21,898 bases of DNA from CALGLS01 sp047626155 (GTDB lineage: Bacteria > Bacteroidota > Bacteroidia > Chitinophagales > Saprospiraceae), in assembly GCA_047626155.1 (NCBI GenBank), contig JBLHRR010000092.1:1-21898 (forward strand). The letters are read 5' to 3'. Every line of letters begins with the position of its first letter. The stretch's first letter is position 1. The notes beneath the pieces were generated by a model. The model was not told the origin of the DNA, searched no databases, and saw only the letters and a program-made list of their open reading frames with translations. Shown here in pieces: positions 1-5,681 of the stretch. Both the position numbers and the translations under genes were made by a program.

Positions 1-1356
1 ATCTATCAGCTGAAAACGCGCCTCTACCACCTGCCGGGAATGCCGAAAATAAACATGAACATAGTCAGTGGCTGGATTAGGATAAGTCTTGATTTGAAAG
101 GAAGCTTCAGACAACTCTTCAGTGGCTGTTGTTAGGTGACAACCCGGTACTAGACAACCGTGCTCATCGATTTTTAGAAGCCAGCCTTGTTGTGGAGGGT
201 CTTCCTGAGTTGGGTTTTCGAAATCTATGATTTTACCGCAAAGGATAAAGCCCCCATCAGGCGCAGCCTCCATATCATAAATTTCATTCTCTGCGAAATG
301 AGTACTGACGTGGTGAATATATCTCGTCCAAAGACTGTCGCCCTGAAAAGAGCCTTTGATTATTTTGCCGTAACTGTGGTAGTAGCCGGGACCTGTGCCT
401 GCTGCTACAAAATGTTCATTATCAGGAAGTAGTATTAACTTTTCTAACACCACTCCAGGTGCATTGAAAAAACTATCTCGGAAAGGGGTAGACCATAATA
501 GATTTTGATCAGCATCTATTCGGTTTACGTTGTGCTCCCAAAATATACCGGAATAGGCTTCCACACCTCTAGAACTTAAAAATACAATGCTACCATCATC
601 AAGTAGATGCAGGTCTGTTGCTCCTCCACCAATGATGCTATCAGGACTGAAATATTCCCATTGTATTTCTCCTTCAACATCCGTTTTAAAGATATGGGTA
701 TTGCCTATCGAGATTGAATAACGCTGGGTACCAATTATAAAACCATTATCAGATGTAGGTTTGATTACATAAGGGCGATGATCCAGTCCGTCAAACTGCA
801 AGTTTTCTGAGATGAAATTCCCCAACGAATCTGTTTTGAAAAAATAATAGGGGTTCTCGAATGTCTGATCTCCCATAAAACAAACAGAGTTTATATCTCC
901 GTTAGGAGAAATATGAAAATCTTCTATGCCAATTGAAGGACTTTCAGGCCAAACTGGATTCTCATAGGTTTTTACAAAGATGGTATCTCCGGCTGCGTCA
1001 ATTTTCATAATTAAGGCTTTCATAATAGAACCATCTATTGAAAGCCCTGCCGATATAAAGTTCTCGTTTATTGGGGTTAAACTATTATTCCATACTTCTA
1101 AAGTTATGGTAGTATCTAAAATCGTATTCAAATTATCTAAATTTCCCTCCCAGTCAAATTTAGCGAAGAGGAAACCAACTCTATTAGGAGGCATACTATC
1201 AACTACAATTCCAGAGACATAAAAACAACTGTCGTTTGCTTCTACACTCGTAAATGTTACAGCGGGAAAGTCCAGATTCATTCTTTTGCTAAAAGTGCTT
1301 TGAGCAAAAAGAGCGGCAGACATAAAAAGTAATAAAATGGTAATTTCTTTTTTCAT
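1..1356 (-). CDS. T9SS type A cargo protein, propeller-like (3' end cut by window edge)
   Basis: An open frame of 452 codons starts at ATG 1354-1356 and is still open at base 1. The N-terminus (MKKEITILLLFMSAALFAQS) is a good Sec signal peptide, which fixes the start. The body has spaced propeller-like phrases such as SPNGDINSV, SDNGFIIGT, DDGSIVFLS and APDGGFILCG, like the blades of secreted 'delta-60/WD-like' proteins. Near the end comes GWLLKIDEHGCLVPGC, a phrase common before T9SS tails in this phylum, then SFQIKTYPNPATDYVHVYF, the opening of a type A sorting domain, cut by the window. Predicted route: Sec export, then T9SS passage to the surface or medium. Substrate or function is not recognisable. 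No Shine-Dalgarno is visible, and the T-tract of a terminator directly abuts the ATG. Confidence 0.85.
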   Translation of the reverse strand, partial: MKKEITILLLFMSAALFAQSTFSKRMNLDFPAVTFTSVEANDSCFYVSGIVVDSMPPNRVGFLFAKFDWEGNLDNLNTILDTTITLEVWNNSLTPINENFISAGLSIDGSIMKALIMKIDAAGDTIFVKTYENPVWPESPSIGIEDFHISPNGDINSVCFMGDQTFENPYYFFKTDSLGNFISENLQFDGLDHRPYVIKPTSDNGFIIGTQRYSISIGNTHIFKTDVEGEIQWEYFSPDSIIGGGATDLHLLDDGSIVFLSSRGVEAYSGIFWEHNVNRIDADQNLLWSTPFRDSFFNAPGVVLEKLILLPDNEHFVAAGTGPGYYHSYGKIIKGSFQGDSLWTRYIHHVSTHFAENEIYDMEAAPDGGFILCGKIIDFENPTQEDPPQQGWLLKIDEHGCLVPGCHLTTATEELSEASFQIKTYPNPATDYVHVYFRHSRQVVEARFQLID

Positions 1357-1397
1357 AAAAAAAAATTAAGCACTCTGGCTATTGAAAGCCAGAGTGC
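1357..1397 (-). terminator. Intrinsic terminator abutting a start codon
   Basis: A perfect 11-bp stem (GCACTCTGGCT, 1370-1380, with AGCCAGAGTGC, 1387-1397) has a 6-nt loop. Read on the minus strand it is followed by TTAA and nine T residues (1357-1365). The last T is next to the ATG at 1356. It lies 7 bp beyond the stop codon of the T9SS tail remnant at 1405-1464, which was probably the gene it served originally. Confidence 0.8.
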
Positions 1398-1404
1398 CAT
1401 TAAG

Positions 1405-1464
1405 TTACTTAATTAAAATCAATTTTTTAGTTTGTTTTATATTTCCATCATAGCAGGGTTTCAA
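1405..1464 (-). pseudogene. Orphan 3' tail of a T9SS cargo gene
   Basis: On the minus strand, the frame ending with TAA at 1405-1407 reads ...YDGNIKQTKKLILIK, the typical last beta-strand and basic end of a type A T9SS sorting domain. It is followed at once by the terminator at 1357-1397. The same frame meets a TAG about 9 bases upstream of the fragment, inside the end of the sigma factor gene, so the rest of the protein is gone. It looks like the leftover of a gene whose body was replaced when the sigma factor gene came to lie here. The match is short, so chance resemblance cannot be excluded. Confidence 0.5.
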
Positions 1465-2033
1465 CCATAGCTACCAGTAATTAACCGATCCGCCTGCAAT
1501 CCCATTCTCAATATCTTTAAAGCTTTGGTGATTTGATTTTCAATAGTCTTAGTAGAAATATCCAATTTAGTCGCAATTTCTTTATGAGATAGATTTTCCA
1601 TTCTACTCAGCAAAAATACGGCTTTACATTTTTTCGGTAAACTGTCGATAAGACTTTGCAGTTTCGTTTTTAATTCCCTCAGCTCAATTTTACCCTGCGC
1701 ATCTTCCTCATTGGCCGCTATCTGAAAAGTCTCTTCTGTTGTATTTGTTATTTTCTGGCTTTTTTTAATAGCAGTTAGCGCTTGATTTATAACGGCTCTT
1801 TTTAAAAATAACTTTAAAGATGTTTGTATCTTGATATTCTCTCTCCTCTTCCAAATATCCATAAATACCTCTTGAGCCAAATCCTTACTTATAGCAAAGT
1901 CCTTGGTGTAACCGTAGGCGACAGTTACCAGGTATTTATAGTGGGAGCGGAAAAGATCATCAAAAGCCAGTTGGTCTCCCTGGCTCATTCTTTTCCAATT
2001 TATTTCGTCGGTGTTTAGTGTTGTGGTTGTCAT
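1461..2033 (-). CDS. RNA polymerase ECF sigma factor (sigma-70 family)
   Basis: This 190-residue protein is of normal ECF length. Region 2 is at about residues 22-92 (AFDDLFRSHYKYLVTVAYGY, then DLAQEVFMDIWKRRENI, the helix that contacts core polymerase and the -10 element). Region 4 is at about 125-180 (LIDSLPKKCKAVFLLSRMEN, then SHKEIATKLDISTKTIENQI, the helix-turn-helix for the -35 element). Sigma regions 1 and 3 are absent, as expected. Many Bacteroidota ECF genes are followed by a FecR-type anti-sigma gene and a SusC/D pair; none is present here. Downstream on the same strand lie a T9SS tail remnant, a terminator and a T9SS cargo gene. Its targets are unknown. The stop codon at 1461-1463 overlaps the T9SS tail remnant, which points to a recombination join at its 3' end. 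Confidence 0.9.
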   Translation of the reverse strand: MTTTTLNTDEINWKRMSQGDQLAFDDLFRSHYKYLVTVAYGYTKDFAISKDLAQEVFMDIWKRRENIKIQTSLKLFLKRAVINQALTAIKKSQKITNTTEETFQIAANEEDAQGKIELRELKTKLQSLIDSLPKKCKAVFLLSRMENLSHKEIATKLDISTKTIENQITKALKILRMGLQADRLITGSYG

Positions 2034-2278
2034 AAAATCGGTTAATGGATGTGATTTAGAGAGGACACCAATTATACAATCGTAAGTCTATCGAATCGGT
2101 ATCATCTCCCTAAGTAAAAGAATAGAAACGATTTATCTATTTAAATATGTATAGGGATTATTACTTCTTTTGAACACTAATAGGCGAAGCCGAAGTTCGT
2201 GATTAATAAAGTTGATTTATGAAAGGAATTAGACAGCACAATTGGGTGGAAAGTCGAACTGATGAACTAGCACAAAGG

Positions 2279-2404
2279 TCAGTAAAGCCATCCCTGTTTA
2301 TAGCAGAATTCTTTTTCATTTGGAATAATTAGGTCATCATTTCCACAAGAGGTAAAGGTGACCATTCCGATAAGTAGCACAAAAAAAAATGATACTTCCG
2401 GATA
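2279..2404 (-). pseudogene. Beheaded lipoprotein gene remnant
   Basis: On the minus strand, the frame from 2404 to a stop at 2279-2281 reads SFFFVLLIGMVTFTSCGNDD, then LIIPNEKEFCYKQGWLY. This is the hydrophobic core and lipobox (FTSC) of a Bacteroidota lipoprotein signal, followed by an acidic stretch after the Cys resembling the export signal of surface lipoproteins. There is no ATG with basic residues in front: the frame enters the 143-bp repeat exactly at 2405, where the expected start should be, and soon meets a stop. The 3' part is also missing or frameshifted. It could have been a small lipoprotein of any function. A GTG at 2386-2388 could start a short peptide, but the signal would lack its basic N-region. 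Confidence 0.45.
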
Positions 2405-2547
2405 ACTGGACTTTTGATGAAGTCAAAAGTCTCTGAAGCATAATTTTGAAAATACAGAACTGCTACCGATATTTGAAGATCACAACAAATCTAAATATTA
2501 TGATAGAACAGTTCTGCAAATCAATATTACAAATAGTAACTCGAAAT
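2405..2547. repeat. 143-bp direct repeat, copy 1
   Basis: Aligns without gaps to 3077-3219 (offset 672) with three substitutions. It begins ACTGGACTTTTGATGAAGTC and ends AGTAACTCGAAAT. At its start lies a hairpin (GACTTTTGA / TCAAAAGTC); the other copy has one more base pair. All frames show stops and no recognisable protein, so it is taken as non-coding. Its left edge coincides with the broken 5' end of the lipoprotein remnant. Confidence 0.9.
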
Positions 2548-2679
2548 AGCAAAGCCTTAGCCAGATCTAGTGGCAGTAAGTTTAAGTGCTTGTTACCACT
2601 ATCAGATTGCTTTGTTAAGGATGAGTTAGTTACTATACTATCTCCGTTTCCCACGGTCAGATCGGTTGGCACGGTCGGG

Positions 2680-2711
2680 CGTTTACTAAACTTTTTTCGG
2701 TTTAGTAAACG
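2680..2711. repeat. 12-bp perfect hairpin
   Basis: CGTTTACTAAAC (2680-2691) and GTTTAGTAAACG (2700-2711) are perfect reverse complements around an 8-nt loop, TTTTTTCG. No gene ends nearby on either strand. The stem's outer bases (GGGCGTTTACT) recur at 3069-3079, just where copy 2 of the 143-bp repeat begins, so it may be a boundary motif of the same repeat family. Confidence 0.7.
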
Positions 2712-2814
2712 TTCCTATACAAACATTCAACAATACTAAAACATTCAACACTACTATTACACGAAATCCGCCCTAATATAAATGCGCTATCTAACAAGAA
2801 AAAATCAGCTGCCA

Positions 2815-2845
2815 TTTGTAGCTTAGCTCTCGCATTTTACTTTTG
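2815..2845 (+). promoter_or_regulatory. Near-ideal Bacteroidota primary-sigma promoter
   Basis: TTTG (2815-2818), 19 bases, then TACTTTTGT (2838-2846), matching the published Bacteroides -33/-7 pattern TTTG and TAnnTTTGY in every defined position with usual spacing. Transcription would start near 2850 and run rightward through the hairpin at 2868-2893 into the dispersed element. No open reading frame with a plausible protein follows, so the product, if any, would be a non-coding RNA. Activity is not shown by sequence alone. Confidence 0.5.
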
Positions 2846-2867
2846 TAGTTTTATTGTTATTTTCTTC

Positions 2868-3076
2868 GTACTTTTTTCTTGGCAAAAAAGTACCAAAAAC
2901 CCAAGGCTTTATAAATTTGGCCTAAAAATCAGCAGCCTGCCCGCTCGCAGTCCAAGGTCGCCTTAAAAGGCTCTGGACTGCTCTTGAGCCACGCTTTGCT
3001 GCTTTTCTTAACGGCCAATTTTATAAGGCCAGAGGGGACAGGAAACTTTTGTATTCTCTTTAGGGTTGGGGCGTTT
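2868..3076. repeat. Dispersed palindrome-headed element between the direct repeats
   Basis: It starts with a 10-bp perfect stem (GTACTTTTTT, 2868-2877 / AAAAAAGTAC, 2884-2893; loop CTTGGC). The following stretch is noticeably richer in G+C than the flanks and carries several small inverted words (GGCC, GGCTC/GAGCC). From memory, very similar stretches occur as intergenic repeats in many Bacteroidota genomes and are often mis-annotated as short hypothetical proteins; I could not check this. A 66-codon minus frame (2929-3129) runs across the element and into the 143-bp repeat; I regard it as spurious. Confidence 0.55.
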
Positions 3077-3219
3077 ACTGGACTTTTGACGAAGTCAAAA
3101 GTCTCTGAAGCATAATTTTGAAAATACAAAACTGCTACCGATATTTGAAGATCACAACAAATCCAAATATTATGATAGAACAGTTCTGCAAATCAATATT
3201 ACAAATAGTAACTCGAAAT
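3077..3219. repeat. 143-bp direct repeat, copy 2
   Basis: Second copy of the unit at 2405-2547, differing at three positions (T/C, G/A and T/C transitions). The hairpin at its left end is one pair longer here (GACTTTTGAC GAA GTCAAAAGTC). The near-identity implies recent duplication or active homogenisation. The two copies enclose 529 bp, including the promoter-like site and the palindrome-headed element, so recombination between them could remove or circularise that segment. Confidence 0.9.
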
Positions 3220-3362
3220 CCCGTACTCGTAAAGAAGAAAAAACGAAAAAAACAGAAAGACAAGTAATTACGAATATTACTTAACAATAATAATGCAAAC
3301 CCAATGGCTTGACGTGAACTGCATCAAAGCCGGAGGCTTTGTCAAAAGTCTAAGGATAAGGA

Positions 3363-3382
3363 TAAGTAACAACGAAAAATTA
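3363..3382 (-). repeat. Short dispersed repeat B, inverted left copy
   Basis: Its reverse complement, TAATTTTTCGTTGTTACTTA, differs by one base from 4046-4065 and by one base from 11199-11218. Together with the copy at 4046-4065 it forms an inverted pair around the truncated gene at 3405-4034. No target-site duplication is evident outside the pair. Confidence 0.65.
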
Positions 3383-3404
3383 GATGCTTTTATAAAACGA
3401 ACCT

Positions 3405-4034
3405 CTATCCCTTATAAGTCCCATCAGGCAAAACCGTCGGAAACTTATACTGAGGATCTATCAAAAGTTGATAAACTGCTTTGTCTTGCATCTCCACTTT
3501 ATCTTTGGTATTTAATTTCCATTCCTGCTCGATTTCATTTAAGCAATTTTCTTGCGCTCCAAGAATCGAGGTTAGTGACCAATACATATACTCGGTAACC
3601 ATACAACTATAATCACAAGTACTGTCATCATAAGAGTACCAAGCTCCTGTTGGATATGGATTTGGGATAGAAGTAAATTGTCCACCTCTTGCAATATCCA
3701 TGGCATCTGCTAATTCAGAACCAATTTCTTCACCAAAAATAGTTGGATAAACTCCTGCGTAGCCTACGTGAGTGATTAGATGTAAGACTTCCTCAAGTGC
3801 TGCGTCGTACGTTCCTGTTTTACCATTTGCGACAAAAGAAGGATGCGTCTCGTCATTACCGAGGTCCTGTCCTTCCCAACCTGAAGGTGGGTTGATATCC
3901 AAATCATTTTCATTTTTCCACATCACCATAAAAGCATTGTTAGAAACCATTTTATCAACAACCGCTTGATTGTCTGGCGTACCATCTTCGTCATTGTCGA
4001 GGTATTGCGCCATCAAATTTGCAGTATGTAAAAG
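3405..4034 (-). pseudogene. 5'-truncated secreted metalloprotease-like protein
   Basis: The frame reads LLHTANLMAQYLDNDEDGTP onward to DPQYKFPTVLPDGTYKG and a TAG at 3405-3407. A calcium-loop-like DNDEDGTPD is followed by ALEEVLHLITHVGY, a His-x3-His segment preceded by two Glu that resembles a zinc-protease helix but departs from plain HExxH. Next come SELADAMDIARGGQF, AWYSYDDSTCDYSCM and EYMYWSLTSILGAQ. I recognise this as a conserved hypothetical family of marine bacteria, usually secreted or lipidated, about 60-100 residues longer at the N-terminus. Here the signal and first part are missing: upstream of 4034 the frame enters repeat B and hits a TGA at 4059-4061. Starts at TTG 4014-4016 or ATG 4011-4013 could give a cytoplasmic fragment of about 200 residues, but loss of export suggests a dead gene. 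Confidence 0.6.
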
Positions 4035-4065
4035 AAATCGGGATTTAATTTTTCGTTGTCACTTA
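4035..4065 (+). repeat. Dispersed repeat B, right copy
   Basis: These 31 bp match 11188-11218 with two differences; the right 20 bp also match the inverted copy at 3363-3382. The left part, AAATCGGGATTT, is a near-palindrome. The repeat starts at the exact base where homology of the truncated gene ends, so it marks the breakpoint. Confidence 0.7.
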
Positions 4066-4120
4066 AAGATGAACGTGATAGAATGCAAAATCCGCAAAAG
4101 AGATATTCATTAATATGCTT

Positions 4121-4162
4121 TATGAAGAAAACCCGATTGAGGTTTTATTCTCAATCGGGTTT
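4121..4162 (-). terminator. Intrinsic terminator of the dioxygenase gene
   Basis: A perfect 13-bp stem, AAACCCGATTGAG (4129-4141) with CTCAATCGGGTTT (4150-4162), has an 8-nt loop. On the minus strand the right arm ends GGGTTT and continues TCTTC. It lies 40 bp after the stop of the gene at 4203-5156. The T-tract is short but the stem is strong. Confidence 0.75.
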
Positions 4163-4202
4163 ATATTGTTATTTGAAAAACAGTAGAGACTTATAACCAA
4201 TA

Positions 4203-5156
4203 CTACTTCTGCCGAATCACCTTCATATAATGCACCTGCAATTCATTAACCTTTAATGCAATAAAATAATGCCCATTTGGAAGGCTATCTTCTGGTCGCC
4301 ATTCTGCTTCATATTTTTCAGGACTTAAAACCCGCTCTTCCAAATTAGCCACTAATTTTCCCATCAGATCATAAACCAACAAACTGACTTTCGCTTTTTT
4401 AAATACACCATATTTAATAACCAAATGATCCGAAAATGGATTCGGAGATATTTTATACAGCATCCCTTTATCGATGTGAATATCATTTAAACCTGTAACA
4501 CCAGATCCGTTAATTACGATATCAAAAGTTCCTTCCAGTTTTCCATCCGTGTTTGCAGTCAAATTAATAATCCGGTGAGTCGCATCAAATTCTCCACTGG
4601 TAATAGAAGCTGCAGAATCTCCTGGAATATCTGAATCACCAGCAAAGTACAACTGGGTAATCAAAGTATCAAATCCCGGAGGGGTCACTTTGTAATGAAT
4701 ATGAGCGGGGCGAAAGCTTCCTCCGTTCAGGTATTTACCAGGCTTGATGGTTTCATACATATAAAAACCTTGAGCATTGCTGAGCGTTTTTCCGCGAAGA
4801 TTAAAACCGGCATTATCATAGTCGCCTTCATTATCAGTATGCCAGACATCGACTACCGTTTCTGGAATATATTGAGAGCAGTCCAAATTAAAAACTCTTC
4901 CACTAATAATCATTCTTTCTCCTACTTCATTTTGATCAGCGAGTTGTGTTCCATTTATAGTTGGCGGATTATCAGTATAGAACGGGCCTTCGCCGTAAAA
5001 ATCACGAGTTGTTTTATCACAAACGGCCAAGTCCTTTTTAGTACTCTTTTCTATAACTTCTCCTTTCGAGATCGCTGGAAGAATTCCTAAAGATAAAGCT
5101 GCAAGTGAAGTGTTTCTTAAAAATTGGCGGCGGTTCTTTTGTTTTCCTTTTTTCAT
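4203..5156 (-). CDS. Secreted intradiol ring-cleavage dioxygenase-like protein with T9SS tail
   Basis: From ATG 5154-5156 the protein has 317 residues. An in-frame ATG at 5231 would add a low-complexity FDFDFD leader and is rejected, because the later start opens a signal peptide with a twin-arginine motif (NRRQFLRNTSLAALSLG). The middle part is an intradiol dioxygenase fold: GEGPFYTDNPP, VVDVWHTDNEGDYDNAG, TIKPGKYLNGG and RPAHIHYKV. Two Tyr and two His in these motifs are the expected non-haem Fe(III) ligands of protocatechuate/catechol dioxygenases, so catalysis is plausible; the substrate is unknown. The last 85 residues or so (YKISPNPFSDHLVIKYG ... HYMKVIRQK) are a T9SS type A sorting domain. 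The gene stands alone, with its own terminator and no aromatic-catabolism neighbours, which suggests extracellular action, for instance on polyphenols (inference). Confidence 0.88.
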   Translation of the reverse strand: MKKGKQKNRRQFLRNTSLAALSLGILPAISKGEVIEKSTKKDLAVCDKTTRDFYGEGPFYTDNPPTINGTQLADQNEVGERMIISGRVFNLDCSQYIPETVVDVWHTDNEGDYDNAGFNLRGKTLSNAQGFYMYETIKPGKYLNGGSFRPAHIHYKVTPPGFDTLITQLYFAGDSDIPGDSAASITSGEFDATHRIINLTANTDGKLEGTFDIVINGSGVTGLNDIHIDKGMLYKISPNPFSDHLVIKYGVFKKAKVSLLVYDLMGKLVANLEERVLSPEKYEAEWRPEDSLPNGHYFIALKVNELQVHYMKVIRQK

Positions 5157-5327
5157 AAATGGATAGTTTTTTTTTAAAAAATCAAAATGTGAATCAAAAT
5201 CAAAATCAAAACCTTCTACGGTGAATCCCATGTATAGGGTTTTTAATTTTGATTTTTACCAGCCCGACTGTGTCGGCAGGTGGGCCTAAGTATTAATTAA
5301 ATCCTGCCCTTCCAATGCATTTTTAAT

Positions 5328-5505
5328 ATATAGGCACATAAGGACATATAGCCCACTTTCGCGAAAGAGGACATAGTAATTTACTTTCAGTAAATTTTAC
5401 ATAGTTCATAAAGATAGGCTGTGTGAACTATGTAAAAAATGCGGATAGCATTTTACTATGTGTTCTTTTACGTTAGAAGGCTTATATGCCCTCTGTGCCT
5501 ATATG
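5328..5505. repeat. Nested palindrome with two side hairpins
   Basis: Outer arms 5328-5353 and 5480-5505 pair over ATATAGGCACA and CATATA..GCC with small bulges. Middle arms around AGGACATAGTA and TACTATGTGTTCT pair next. Inner arms TTTTACATAGTTCA (5395-5408) and TGAACTATGTAAAA (5424-5437) are a perfect 14-bp stem. Each arm also carries its own 7-bp hairpin (ATTTACT-TTC-AGTAAAT, 5379-5395; AAAATGC-GGATA-GCATTTT, 5436-5454) at the same place in the alignment. The left arm additionally holds the 12-bp palindrome CTTTCGCGAAAG (5356-5367). There is no coding potential. The words GGACATAG/CTATGTG resemble phrase-like intergenic repeats seen in this phylum. It lies between a stand-alone dioxygenase gene and the end of the gene at 5682-9479. 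Confidence 0.8.
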
Positions 5506-5603
5506 TTAAAAATCGCGATAAGTTGATCCGCGTTTTTAGGATTCACGATGATTTTACTTTTGACAAAAATCATAAAAAAGCGCCGCAACTCTATATCGTC
5601 ATG

Positions 5604-5657
5604 TTGTACACCCTACCTCTTGCTGAAACAGAAACGCTGTCTTTAAAAGGTGTACAA
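5604..5657. repeat. 9-bp inverted repeat downstream of the type B surface gene
   Basis: TTGTACACC (5604-5612) and GGTGTACAA (5649-5657) are perfect reverse complements, with a smaller ACAG-AAACG-CTGT hairpin inside. It begins 25 bp beyond the stop of the minus-strand gene at 5682-9479. There is no T-tract, so it may serve mRNA 3'-end stability or be a weak, non-intrinsic terminator. Confidence 0.5.
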
Positions 5658-5681
5658 TAATTTAGCTAAATATAATACAAT

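Noticed and set aside
187..432. 81-codon plus-strand frame at the left end
   Set aside because: It is antisense to the T9SS cargo gene that runs uninterrupted from 1356 to 1 with signal peptide and sorting domain.
1461..2033. Naming the sigma factor SigP or another specific regulator of T9SS
   Set aside because: Only the ECF family is evident; assigning a specific orthologue would need a tree.
2929..3129. 66-codon minus-strand frame with a plausible-looking protein
   Set aside because: It crosses from the dispersed element into the 143-bp repeat, has no start signal, and looks like the spurious 'hypothetical proteins' that arise from this intergenic repeat.
2405..3219. Insertion sequence with terminal repeats
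   Set aside because: No transposase frame is present between or in the direct repeats, and the repeats are direct, without terminal inverted ends of their own.
3293..3598. 101-codon plus-strand frame
   Set aside because: Most of it is antisense to the protease-like remnant, and its remainder spans repeat B; no family resemblance.
3363..4065. Integron gene cassette bounded by attC sites
   Set aside because: The bounding repeats lack the RYYYAAC/GTTRRRY core pairs and imperfect palindrome expected of attC; they are plain short repeats.
4695..5090. 131-codon plus-strand frame
   Set aside because: Lies wholly inside the dioxygenase gene on the opposite strand, whose motifs are unmistakable.
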